Source: Oasisia sp. SBJ-2009 (taxonomy: Eukaryota > Annelida > Polychaeta > Sabellida > Siboglinidae). From it: a stretch of DNA of 64,000 nt. The notes under the pieces are model-generated. The model worked only from the letters and a program-made list of their open reading frames with translations. It was not told the DNA's origin and searched no databases. Every line of letters starts with the position of its first letter. The first letter of the stretch is position 1. Shown piece by piece: positions 41,501 to 53,374 of the stretch. The translations under genes were made by a program, and so were the position numbers. The stretch is taken from positions 37,353,675 to 37,417,674 of the forward strand of contig OZ024862.1 of the NCBI GenBank assembly GCA_964017155.1. Direction: 5' to 3'.

Positions 41501-44500
41501 ATACCAATACGAAACTCCTAAATGGCGTTTTTCGGTACGGATTATAGAACTTAAAGAGTTCACAAATATATTTAGGCTGCAAAACTAAATCAATTTTAGT
41601 CTGTTAATCAAACTTTATTTGATAACGGGCGGAGAAGTCAAAACATTTGCAAAGCATGTCCCTTCTTGGTATACGATCACATTTACCATCTATCAGTTAT
41701 GCTTTTCAGCTCGTCACCTTTCTTAAATATGGAGTTACTGTTACTAAAAAAATATGGATCTGAAATCGCACGCAAAGTTCCTTCAAGTGTAACTTATTCA
41801 ACGCTTTTCTTCAATATTCATACACTCATTTCCGACGTCTTAATACGGGGATATATTTATAGTCAACTTGACAAATGCCTTCATATTTGTTGCTACAGTG
41901 GAGGAAAATGCCACTGAACATTGTTTTATAATAATCGGGAAGTCATGTTTGAGCTCAGATGCCATTATTTTCGGGCCAAATAGCTATTAGTCGTTAAGAA
42001 TTTACTAAAGGTATGAGTCGCATAGCTTTGGGGCAAATTATTTCAGAGAAATCAAGCAAAACAACTGTTGGTAAGCCTTAATTGATTCGATAGATGGCAG
42101 CACGCACCGCCGGGCACTCGGTAGGTGGCTGTAACCGGGAGATAGAACGTACGACGTGACGCTATCGCCGCGTTTTTCGGTCTGTGACGTCATATAACAA
42201 TCAAATCGGCCAGATCCAAAATACATTATCAATAAAACATCCAGAAAATCTAGTATTTTGATATGTTAAATTCAACATAGAAAGGTATTATAACACCAAT
42301 ACGAAAAACGTAATGGGCGTTTTTCGGTACGGATTATAGCACTTAAAGAGTTCACAAATATGTTAAGGCTGCAAAACTAAATGAATTTTAGTCTGCTAAT
42401 CAAAATTATTTGATAATGGGCGGAGCAGTCAAAATGTTTTGCAAAGCATGTCCCTTCTTGGTATACGATCACATTTACCATCTATCAGTTATGCTTTTCA
42501 GCTCGTCACCTTTCTCAAATATGGAGTTACTGTTATTAACAAGAAATGGATCTGAAATCGCACGCAAAGTTCCTTCAAATGTAACTTATTCAACGCTTTG
42601 CTTCAGTATTCATACACTCATTTCCGACGTCTTAATACGGGGATATATGTATAGTTAACTTGACAATTGCCTTGATATGTTTCGCTACAGTGGAGGAGAA
42701 TGCCACTGAACATTGTTTTATAATAATCGGGAAGTCATTTTTGAGCTCACATGCTATTATTTGCGGGTAAATAGCGATTAGTCATTAAGATCTTACTAAA
42801 GGTTTGAGTCATATAGCTTTGCGGCAAATTAATTCAGAGAAATCAAGCAAAACAACTGTTTGTAAGCTATAATTGATTCGATAGATGGCAGCACGCACCG
42901 CCGGGCACTCGGTAGGTGGCTGTTACCGGGAGACAGAACGTACGACGTGATGCTATCGCCGCGTTTTTCGGTCTGTGACGTCATATAACAATCAAATCGA
43001 CCAGATCCAAAATAGATTATCAATAAAACATCCAGAAAATCTAGTATTTTGATCTGTTAAATTCAACAAAGAAAGGAATAATAATACCAATACGAAACTC
43101 CTAAATGGCGTTTTTCGGTACGGATTATAGAAATTAAAGAGTTCACAAATATATTTAGGCTGCAAAACTAAATCAATTTTAGTCTGTTAATCAAAATTTA
43201 TTTGATAACGGGCGGAGAAGTCAAAACATTTGCAAAGCATGTCCCTTCTTGGTATACGATCACATTTACCATGTATCAGTTATGCTTTTCAGCTCGTCAC
43301 CTTTCTTAAATATGGAGTTACTGTTACTAAAAAAATATGGATCTGAAATCGCACGCAAAGTTCCTTCAAGTGTAACTTATTCAACGCTTTTCTTCAATAT
43401 TCATACACTCATTTCCGACGTCTTAATACGGGGATATATTTATAGTCAACTTGACAAATGCCTTCATATTTGTTGCTACAGTGGAGGAAAATGCCACTGA
43501 ACATTGTTTTATAATAATCGGGAAGTCATTTTTGAGCTCACATGCTATTATTTGCGGGTAAATAGCGATTAGTCATTAAGATCTTACTAAAGGTTTGAGT
43601 CACATAGCTTTGCGGCAAATTAATTCAGAGAAATCAAGCAAAACAACTGTTTGTAAGCCATAATTGATTCGATAGATGGCAGCACGCACCGCCGGGCACT
43701 CGGTAGGTGGCTGTAACCGGGAGATAGAACGTACGACGTGACGCTATCGCCGCGTTTTTCGGTCTGTGACGTCATATAACAATCAAATCGGCCAGATGCA
43801 AAATACATTATCAATAAAACATCCAGAAAATCTAGTATTTTGATCTGTTAAATTCAACATAGAAAGGAATAATAACACCAATACGAAAAACCTAATGGGC
43901 GTTTTTCGGTACGGATTATAGCACTTAAAGAGTTCACAAATATGTTAAGGCTGCAAAACTAAATGAATTTTAGTCTGCTAATCAAAATTATTTGATAATG
44001 GGCGGAGCAGTCAAAATGGTTTGCAAAGCATGTCCCTTCTTGGTATACGATCACATTTACCATCTATCAGTTATGCTTTTCAGCTCGTCACCTTTCTCAA
44101 ATATGGAGTTACTGTTATTAACAAGAAATGGATCTGAAATCGCACGCAAAGTTCCTTCAAATGTAACTTATTCAACGCTTTGCTTCAGTATTCATACACT
44201 CATTTCCGACGTCTTAATACGGGGATATATGTATAGTTAACTTGACAATTGCCTTGATATGTTTCGCTACAGTGGAGGAGAATGCCACTGAACATTGTTT
44301 TATAATAATCGGGAAGTCATTTTTGAGCTCACATGCTATTATTTGCGGGTAAATAGCGATTAGTCATTAAGATCTTACTAAAGGTTTGAGTCATATAGCT
44401 TTGCGGCAAATTAATTCAGAGAAATCAAGCAAAACAACTGTTTGTAAGCCATAATTGATTCGATAGATGGCAGCACGCACCGCCGGGCACTCGGTAGGTG

Positions 44501-47500
44501 GCTGTTACCGGGAGACAGAACGTACGACGTGTTGCTATCGCCGCGTTTTTCGGTCTGTGACGTCATATAAAAATCAAATCGACCAGATCCAAAATAGATT
44601 ATCAATAAAACATTCAGAAAATCTAGTATTTTGATCTGTTAAATTCAACAAAGAAAGGAATAATAATACCAATACGAAACTCCTAAATGGCGTTTTTCGG
44701 TACGGATTATAGAAATTAAAGAGTTCACAAATATATTTAGGCTGCAAAACTAAATCAATTTTAGTCTGTTAATCAAAATTTATTTGATAACGGGCGGAGA
44801 AGTCAAAACATTTGCAAAGCATGTCCCTTCTTGGTATACGATCACATTTACCATGTATCAGTTATGCTTTTCAGCTCGTCACCTTTCTTAAATATGGAGT
44901 TACTGTTACTAAAAAAATATGGATCTGAAATCGCACGCAAAGTTCCTTCAAGTGTAACTTATTTAACGCTTTTCTTCAATATTCATACACTCATTTCCGA
45001 CGTCTTAATACGGGGATATATTTATAGTCAACTTGACAAATGCCTTCATATTTGTTGCTACAGTGGAGGAAAATGCCACTGAACATTGTTTTATAATAAT
45101 CGGGAAGTCATTTTTGAGCTCACATGCTATTATTTGCGGGTAAATAGCGATTAGTCATTAAGATCTTACTAAAGGTTTGAGTCACATAGCTTTGCGGCAA
45201 ATTAATTCAGAGAAATCAAGCAAAACAACTGTTTGTAAGCCATAATTGATTCGATAGATGGCAGCACGCACCGCCGGGCACTCGGTAGGTGGCTGTAACC
45301 GGGAGATAGAACGTACGACGTGACGCTATCGCCGCGTTTTTCGGTCTGTGACGTCATATAACAATCAAATCGGCCAGATCCAAAATACATTATCAATAAA
45401 ACATCCAGAAAATCTAGTATTTTGATCTGTTAAATTCAACATAGAAAGGTATTATAACACCAATACGAAAAACCTAATGGGCGTTTTTCGGTACGGATTA
45501 TAGCACTTAAAGAGTTCACAAATATGTTAAGGCTGCAAAACTAAATGAATTTTAGTCTGCTAATCAAAATTATTTGATAATGGGCGGAGCAGTCAAAATG
45601 TTTTGCAAAGCATGTCCCTTCTTGGTATACGATCACATTTACCATCTATCAGTTATGCTTTTCAGCTCGTCACCTTTCTCAAATATGGAGTTACTGTTAT
45701 TAACAAGAAATGGATCTGAAATCGCACGCAAAGTTCCTTCAAATGTAACTTATTCAACGCTTTGCTTCAGTATTCATACACTCATTTCCGACGTCTTAAT
45801 ACGGGGATATATGTATAGTTAACTTGACAATTGCCTTGATATGTTTCGCTACAGTGGAGGAGAATGCCACTGAACATTGTTTTATAATAATCGGGAAGTC
45901 ATTTTTGAGCTCACATGCTATTATTTGCGGGTAAATAGCGATTAGTCATTAAGATCTTACTAAAGGTTTGAGTCATATAGCTTTGCGGCAAATTAATTCA
46001 GAGAAATCAAGCAAAACAACTGTTTGTAAGCTATAATTGATTCGATAGATGGCAGCACGCACCGCCGGGCACTCGGTAGGTGGCTGTTACCGGGAGACAG
46101 AACGTACGACGTGATGCTATCGCCGCGTTTTTCGGTCTGTGACGTCATATAACAATCAAATCGACCAGATCCAAAATAGATTATCAATAAAACATCCAGA
46201 AAATCTAGTATTTTGATCTGTTAAATTCAACAAAGAAAGGAATAATAATACCAATACGAAACTCCTAAATGGCGTTTTTCGGTACGGATTATAGAAATTA
46301 AAGAGTTCACAAATATATTTAGGCTGCAAAACTAAATCAATTTTAGTCTGTTAATCAAAATTTATTTGATAACGGGCGGAGAAGTCAAAACATTTGCAAA
46401 GCATGTCCCTTCTTGGTATACGATCACATTTACCATGTATCAGTTATGCTTTTCAGCTCGTCACCTTTCTTAAATATGGAGTTACTGTTACTAAAAAAAT
46501 ATGGATCTGAAATCGCACGCAAAGTTCCTTCAAGTGTAACTTATTCAACGCTTTTCTTCAATATTCATACACTCATTTCCGACGTCTTAATACGGGGATA
46601 TATTTATAGTCAACTTGACAAATGCCTTCATATTTGTTGCTACAGTGGAGGAAAATGCCACTGAACATTGTTTTATAATAATCGGGAAGTCATGTTTGAG
46701 CTCAGATGCCATTATTTTCGGGCCAAATAGCTATTAGTCGTTAAGAATTTACTAAAGGTTTGAGTCGCATAGCTTTGGGGCAAATTATTTCAGAGAAATC
46801 AAGCAAAACAACTGTTGGTAAGCCTTAATTGATTCGATAGATGGCAGCACGCACCGCCGGGCACTCGGTAGGTGACTGTAACCGGGAGATAGAACGTACG
46901 ACGTGACGCTATCGCCGCGTTTTTCGGTCTGTGACGTCATATAACAATCAAATCGGCCAGATCCAAAATACATTATCAATAAAACATCCAGAAAATCTAA
47001 TATTTTGATCTGTTAAATTCAACATAGAAAGGAATAATAACACCAATACGAAAAACCTAATGGGCGTTTTTCGGTACGGATTATAGCACTTAAAGAGTTC
47101 ACAAATATGTTAAGGCTGCAAAACTAAATGAATTTTAGTCTGCTAATCAAAATTATTTGATAATGGGCGGAGCAGTCAAAATGTTTTGCAAAGCATGTCC
47201 CTTCTTGGTATACGATCACATTTACCATCTATCAGTTATGCTTTTCAGCTCGTCACCTTTCTCAAATATGGAGTTACTGTTATTAACAAGAAATGGATCT
47301 GAAATCGCACGCAAAGTTCCTTCAAATGTAACTTATTCAACGCTTTGCTTCAGTATTCATACACTCATTTCCGACGTCTTAATACGGGGATATATGTATA
47401 GTTAACTTGACAATTGCCTTGATATGTTTCGCTACAGTGGAGGAGAATGCCACTGAACATTGTTTTATAATAATCGGGAAGTCATTTTTGAGCTCACATG

Positions 47501-48646
47501 CTATTATTTGCGGGTAAATAGCGATTAGTCATTAAGATCTTACTAAAGGTTTGAGTCATATAGCTTTGCGGCAAATTAATTCAGAGAAATCAAGCAAAAC
47601 AACTGTTTGTAAGCCATAATTGATTCGATAGATGGCAGCACGCACCGCCGGGCACTCGGTAGGTGGCTGTTACCGGGAGACAGAACGTACGACGTGATGC
47701 TATCGCCGCGTTTTTCGGTCTGTGACGTCATATAACAATCAAATCGACCAGATCCAAAATAGATTATCAATAAAACATCCAGAAAATCTAGTATTTTGAT
47801 CTGTTAAATTCAACAAAGAAAGGAATAATAATACCAATACGAAACTCCTAAATGGCGTTTTTCGGTACGGATTATAGAAATTAAAGAGTTCACAAATATA
47901 TTTAGGCTGCAAAACTAAATCAATTTTAGTCTGTTAATCAAAATTTATTTGATAACGGGCGGAGAAGTCAAAACATTTGCAAAGCATGTCCCTTCTTGGT
48001 ATACGATCACATTTACCATGTATCAGTTATGCTTTTCAGCTCGTCACCTTTCTTAAATATGGAGTTACTGTTACTAAAAAAATATGGATCTGAAATCGCA
48101 CGCAAAGTTCCTTCAAGTGTAACTTATTTAACGCTTTTCTTCAATATTCATACACTCATTTCCGACGTCTTAATACGGGGATATATTTATAGTCAACTTG
48201 ACAAATGCCTTCATATTTGTTGCTACAGTGGAGGAAAATGCCACTGAACATTGTTTTATAATAATCGGGAAGTCATGTTTGAGCTCAGATGCCATTATTT
48301 TCGGGCCAAATAGCTATTAGTCGTTAAGAATTTACTAAAGGTATGAGTTGCATAGCTTTGGGGCAAATTATTTCAGAGAAATCAAGCAAAACAACTGTTG
48401 GTAAGCCTTAATTGATTCGATAGATGGCAGCACGCACCGCCGGGCACTCGGTAGGTGGCTGTAACCGGGAGATAGAACGTACGACGTGACGCTATCGCCG
48501 CGTTTTTCGGTCTGTGACGTCATATAACAATCAAATCGGCCAGATCCAAAATACATTATCAATAAAACATCCAGAAAATCTAGTATTTTGATCTGTTAAA
48601 TTCAACATAGAAAGGTATAATAACACCAATACGAAAAACCTAATGG

Positions 48647-49899
48647 GCGTTTTTCGGTACGGATTATAGCACTTAAAGAGTTCACAAATATGTTAAGGCT
48701 GCAAAACTAAATGAATTTTAGTCTGCTAATCAAAATTATTTGATAATGGGCGGAGCAGTCAAAATGTTTTGCAAAGCATGTCCCTTCTTGGTATACGATC
48801 ACATTTACCATCTATCAGTTATGCTTTTCAGCTCGTCACCTTTCTCAAATATGGAGTTACTGTTATTAACAAGAAATGGATCTGAAATCGCACGCAAAGT
48901 TCCTTCAAATGTAACTTATTCAACGCTTTGCTTCAGTATTCATACACTCATTTCCGACGTCTTAATACGGGGATATATGTATAGTTAACTTGACAATTGC
49001 CTTGATATGTTTTGCTACAGTGGAGGAAAATGCCACTGAATATTGTTTTATAATAATCGGGAAGTAATTTTTGAGCTCACATGCTATTATTTGCGGGTAA
49101 ATAGCGATTAGTCATTAAGATCTTACTAAAGGTTTGAGTCGCATAGCTTTGGGGCAAATTATTTCAGAGAAATCAAGCAAAACAACTGTTGGTAAGCCAT
49201 AATTGATTCGATAGATGATGTAAGACCACCAAAAGGTGCACGTCCGCCATTACCCGACCGCAGAGTTCCCTATAAAATCAGCATTATGCAGGTTGTGTGA
49301 ATTTCTGTGAGCACATATGTAGTGTGGATTGATTATAAATGATGTTTTTGTGCAGCGTGGCATCAGAGCTGTCAAATTATGACAGCTGTCAGTCGGTGCA
49401 TTTCTGCGTATTAATACAGTTGTCATTTTGCTTGGTGATGTAATCAGGGGCAATCCGTGGTAGGTTCAAGCAGAAATGGAGGGGTGTAAGGTTTGAAAGA
49501 CGTTTGTGGGAGCCTGAGGTATTAAAAGTTCACGAATTTTTCACTGAACCTCTGTCTATGGATGGTAAATATGCTGTGAAATTGTCAATAACAGAACTGA
49601 TCAAGATTAATAGGAAATGAAGGAAACGTTATAATGGTCGCCTATGGAAAATGCAAATGTGGTCTCGCTCCAGATGGCAGCACGCACCGCCGGGCACTCG
49701 GTAGGTGGCTGTAACCGGGAGATAGAACGTACGACGTGACGCTATCGCCGCGTTTTTCGGTCTGTGACGTCATATAACAATCAAATCGGCCAGATCCAAA
49801 ATACATTATCAATAAAACATCCAGAAAATCTAGTATTTTGATCTGTTAAATTCAACATAGAAAGGAATAATAACACCAATACGAAAAACCTACTAATGG
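48647..49899 (+). repeat. Last near-complete monomer, mosaic and interrupted
   Basis: It starts as a normal A monomer, then becomes a patchwork: GGAGGAAAATGCC is B-type, the TTTGCGGGTAAATAG stretch is A-type, TTTGGGGCAAATTATTTC is B-type, AAGCCATAATTG is A-type. After the insertion at 49,218-49,671 it continues B-type (CTGTAACCGGGAGATAG, GACGCTATCG). Patchy decay of this kind is usual at satellite borders, where homogenising exchange is weak. Confidence 0.8.
49218..49671. mobile_element. 454-bp insertion in the last monomer, 5-bp target duplication
   Basis: Non-satellite sequence splits the monomer exactly between GATTCGATAGATG and GCAGCACGCACC. AGATG is present on both sides (49,213-49,217 and 49,672-49,676), as expected for a 5-bp target-site duplication. 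Near the ends, AGACCAC (left, 49,223-49,229) is matched in reverse complement by GTGGTCT (right), a short subterminal inverted match only. The insert has no transposase-like frame; a 67-codon minus-strand frame inside resembles nothing known. A small non-autonomous DNA element is the likeliest reading. Confidence 0.6.
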
Positions 49900-50324
49900 G
49901 CGTTTTTCGGTACGGATTATAGCACTTGAAGAGTTCATAAATATATTTAGGCTGCAAAACTATATCAATTTTAGTCTGCTAATCAAAATTTATTTGATAA
50001 AGGGCGAAGCAGTCAAAAAATTGCAAAGCATGTCCCTTCTTGGTATACGATGACATTTACTATCTATCAGTTATGCTTTTCAGCTCGTCACCTTTCTCAA
50101 TTATGGAGTTACTGTTATTAAAAAGAAATGGATCTGAAATCGCACGTAAAATTCCTTAAAATGTAACTTATTGAACGCTTTGCTTCAATATTCATTCACT
50201 CATTTCCGACGTCTTAATACGGGGATATATTTATAGTCAGCTTGACAAATGCCTTGATATTTTTCGCTACAGTGGAGGAAAACGCCACGGAATATTGTTT
50301 TATAATAATCAGGAAGTCATGTTT
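49900..50324 (+). repeat. Terminal partial monomer with mixed A and B characters
   Basis: The last 425 bp of the array diverge most. They combine A marks (TATAGCACTT, CTGCTAATC, GAAGCAGTC) with B marks (ATATTTAGGCTG, ATCAATTTTAG, AAATTTATTTG, TTTATAGTCAGC) and private changes (TACTAATGGGCG, CCACGGAATATTG). Similarity stops after AGTCATGTTT at 50,324. Confidence 0.85.
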
Positions 50325-52500
50325 CTCTTGTCTCATTACCCGGTATCATCCTGACACCAGTATTAACAGGAAATAAGCTGAAGCATTGAAAATTACTGTT
50401 TTTCAAATTGTATGCCAGGCTTCAGCATTTTAAACGCAATTTGGCAGGCAGTATACTGTTGTAATTACTCTAATGTTAGTCGTTGATAAATCGGGACAAG
50501 ATTGTTTTTGCCTGGGACATAATGCAAGCTATACATGGAGGATGTAACTAACGTCAACACTCCTTTGATAGTTATAAAACAAGCCAAGAAAAGCTGAGGT
50601 ATTTTAATTTTATTTACAAAAGAACAAGAACTATCTGAAAACATTATGCTGAATGAAACAAGAATAAGGACAACAATTCAAATTATATCACAAATCTGAT
50701 GTAGAGGAGTTAATCTCTGACAACAGGTTTGAACAACTCCATGGTAATATCTGATATGGATATAACTGATATGGTGGAGAACAAAAAGTAAACAACAGTT
50801 GTATGCATCATCATAAAATGCCATGGATTCTAAATATCAAGTGGCACAGTTAAAACAAACAAAATACAAATCACAGCTTTAAATACTGCAAGAGTGAAAG
50901 CAAAAAATTACTTCATACGTATACATATATACAATTTCTCAGAAAGATCAACGTAACTTTTACTAGTTCTAACTACTGAATACAATGTTATCACTGTCGA
51001 AATGACATTCACCGACTACTGCCTGTTGGTAGGACAATGTGAAGACAACATTAACAACACCTGTCCCCTTCATGATAGACGGACAGCACCAGACCCCCTA
51101 GCAATATACAAAAAATATGTTGAACCAGTTGTACACCCTCTCTGTGGCTATCTTCATTGGCTGTGATTCCGGGAGCCAAATCCCAATGCCCAATATCAAA
51201 GAGCAACAGAGAAATCTTTCTAATCATGTGTCCAAGGGTTCTCATGACTTAACAGTGTTATTAAGATCATTGGCGCAAGCCTGTGGCAGTGCTTTGTAGG
51301 ACTTCTGTTTCCCTAAACAGTAATATCACCATTGGCGTAAACTGAACACAGCTATATATAAAAGGCAATTGATACAGTTGCATAACAGGTTCGATTGTAG
51401 TACCAAGTTACTGCCACTGATGGAAGTAGTTCCACATTATATGCCACAGATATAACCAGAACTGCGTTGTGCTTGATTCGATCAGGATGTCTAACTATAA
51501 TGATCAGTTGGCACATATGGCACATTGAAATAATAAACAGTCGAGAGGCAGTGTCAACAACAATACAACATTGTGATCACAGCTTTGTAAACCCGTTGAA
51601 CATTCGAGGACAAGTTTAGTGGTAATTACCACATCAATGCAGGCACAGGTGATGCATGCAAATAATACTGCATAATACACCATGGAACTGTGTCGCTAAC
51701 TCACATATAAGCTCACATATTTTACTTTAAATTGGCAATTGTCGCAGTTTTGCCAGTTTATTGTTGAGCATGTTGTCTGGTGTTTCAGCGGTGCATTTTT
51801 GCAATTTGTAATCGCTCCTTAAATCTAATCATGGATTTTGCTTAACAATGCTTATGAGCTCACTATATCAGTGAAACGGTTCCCAATACAATGGAAAGAA
51901 CTGGGTAACAAACAACATAGTCAGGCGCATTGTGCCCACCACACTTTGACCCTCAATACATCTGCAACCAAGCCTAAGCACAAGGGTTTTTGGTCACACA
52001 CGGTAGCAACAGTTTACATGTTAATAATACCGTTTTCACCATTTTTTGGACAGCTGGCAAGTCGAGGCAACTTAGCGTAGAATTAACATAAATTTTCACA
52101 ACTTTAATAATCGTTGTCGTTTTAGGGTGTAACTTGGAATCTGCCTTAATGGTCATCATGTGTAACACAGGATTTATCACTACAACATTATGATGTTAAA
52201 GAAACACGCTTTTACCAAATAGTGCCCTGCTATCATACAATCAATACAGCATTCCAACTGTGTAGTAATGATAATAATAATACTGGTTAGTATTGTAGAA
52301 CATGTCTAAAGCAGCCAACAATGTGACCAACAAAATGGCCTGATTATAATTTGTTCAGATATAATATAAAAGTGCAGTTTTGCATGCTATGCATACATAA
52401 TCTGTAAATGTATTCAGGGTTATTATAATTAGAAAATATTATGTGGTAATTTTACTTACATCATAAGGAATCAATTTGCTGCAATATCAGAACTGGCATT
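50325..52500. other. Non-coding flank between satellite and gene
   Basis: Unique AT-rich sequence. Open frames here (for example 51,051-51,245 minus, 51,117-51,299 plus and 51,838-52,080 plus) are short, overlap on opposite strands and resemble no known protein. I see no convincing splice-flanked exon, RNA gene or repeat. It would be the 3' flank of the minus-strand gene described below. Confidence 0.6.
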
Positions 52501-52506
52501 TTTATT
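52501..52506 (-). terminator. Candidate poly(A) signal AATAAA
   Basis: TTTATT on the + strand reads AATAAA on the minus strand, about 280 bp past the stop codon of the minus-strand gene. I saw no earlier canonical hexamer in this 3' stretch. Only the motif and its position support it. Confidence 0.4.
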
Positions 52507-52702
52507 CTTAAGTGAACCACAGAGGATGATGCTGAGGAAATTTGACAGTTGTTTCAGACTGTTTTTTTTGGTCATCTTAGAGTGATAGTTTTCAAGGGGT
52601 TGCCATTTCAGATAGGTGGCTGCTTTGAGGCACTCCACTGCATTGTTTCTCACAGTCACAATCAACTATGAGGGAACATATCTTGCTGTTTTAGTTACAA
52701 GT

Positions 52703-53297
52703 CTGGAAAACCCCTGACCAGTGATGAAGCGATACCAACACCTTGCTTCTTAAAGCCTGGAAATCCTCCTCTAACAACTGTCGAGGTTATTTCATCGTCT
52801 TGTTTTGTAAATGTCGGAAATCCTCCTTTGAGGAAACGCCGGTGTCTTCTTTTGCATTACTTGGAAACCCTCCATTGGTAACTGTTGTTGAAGAAATGTC
52901 AGCAATTTGTTTGCCTGGAAACACTCCGCTGATAACTGTCGAGGAAACATCACTGTCTTGTTTTGTATTGCATGGAAACCCTCCTCTGGAATTTGTCGAG
53001 AAAACATCACTGTCTTGCTTTGTATTGCATGGAAATCCTCCAGTAGTAACTGTAGAGGAAACATCACCATCTTGCCTTTTACTGAATGGAAATCCTCCTC
53101 TGCTAAGTATTGGGGAAACATCACCATCTTGTCTTTTACTGCATGGAAATCCTCCTCTGCTAAGTGTTGGGGAAACATCACCATCTTGTCTTTTACTGCA
53201 CGGAAACCCTCCTCTGATACTTGCAGAGGAAATGTCCCCCTCTTGTCTCTTACTGCATGGGAATCCTCCTCTGAATCCGGAAGAAACATCAACGTCT
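52703..53297 (-). repeat. 57-bp coding minisatellite, about 10 units
   Basis: The DNA behind the GGFP tail. Units begin GGAGGATTTCC on the minus strand. The array continues about 84 bp past the stop codon in another frame, reading GGFPGFKKQGVG and ending RGFPDL plus TAA at 52,697-52,695. A loss of 10 bp in the unit at 52,827-52,829, compared with the other units, causes the frame change. Confidence 0.85.
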
Positions 53298-53374
53298 CTT
53301 TTTGTAGAATACCGCAGCATGCTCATGTTCCATTGTGGTGGTACATATGAGCTCATGTGAAAGTAGTCATCGAC
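52787..53374 (-). CDS. Exon 7: GGFP 19-residue repeats and stop
   Basis: Acceptor TGTATGTTGTTAG is followed in phase 0 by VDDYFHMSSYVPPQW, then about eight tandem units of the form GGFPCSKRQDGDVSPTLSR (19 residues, 57 bp; one unit of 18). Each unit alternates a Gly-Gly-Phe-Pro turn with a basic-acidic KRQDGD segment, which suggests a disordered, possibly multivalent tail. The last unit is short and changes frame, ending in EDFRHLQNKTMK and TAA at 52,789-52,787. Other frames on both strands stay open only because 57 is a multiple of 3. This frame is preferred because it joins exon 6 in phase. Confidence 0.65.
   Translation of the reverse strand, partial: VDDYFHMSSYVPPQWNMSMLRYSTKRDVDVSSGFRGGFPCSKRQEGDISSASIRGGFPCSKRQDGDVSPTLSRGGFPCSKRQDGDVSPILSRGGFPFSKRQDGDVSSTVTTGGFPCNTKQDSDVFSTNSRGGFPCNTKQDSDVSSTVISGVFPGKQIADISSTTVTNGGFPSNAKEDTGVSSKEDFRHLQNKTMK

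Larger units (their letters stand above)
1..50324 (+). repeat. Satellite array of 1,583-bp dimers (monomers A+B)
   Basis: The same 1,583-bp block recurs head to tail: the start motif GCGTTTTTCGGTACGG with the A-type continuation TATAGCACTT is at 1, 1584, 3167 and so on to 48,647. Each block is two diverged monomers, A (about 791 bp) and B (about 792 bp), so this is a higher-order repeat. Copies of the same monomer differ by only a few bases, while A and B differ by roughly 5% or more (11 differences in about 200 bp of one shared stretch, 9 in 195 bp of another). Dimer length is 1,583 bp except for ten of 1,582 bp, one of 1,581 bp (2-bp loss near 22,455) and one shortened by 415 bp at 12,450. 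There are about 31 dimers. The array is already under way at base 1, so its left end lies outside. Such arrays are typical of pericentromeric or subtelomeric heterochromatin; that location is inferred. Confidence 0.98.

Noticed and set aside
94..48988. Repeated open frames of 82-83 codons (+) and 64 codons (-) in every satellite monomer as a gene family
   Set aside because: Openness follows from copy identity. Between A and B the plus frame has 11 differences, of which 10 change the residue or the stop (L/V, S/L, T/K, R/K, N/Y, N/S, C/F, S/N, M/I, stop/Q) and 1 is silent; the minus frame has 6 changing and 3 silent. There is no sign of purifying selection, several frames begin at TTG, and no domain is recognisable.
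1..50324. Array regularity as pure assembly artefact
   Set aside because: Copies differ by many private variants, length changes and a unique deletion, which a simple copy error would not produce; neighbouring twins alone could still be checked with long reads.
52743..53360. Plus-strand 205-codon and 147-codon frames and a second minus frame over the 57-bp repeats
   Set aside because: A 57-bp period keeps several frames open at once. Only the minus frame of exon 7 connects in phase with a splice acceptor and the upstream exons.
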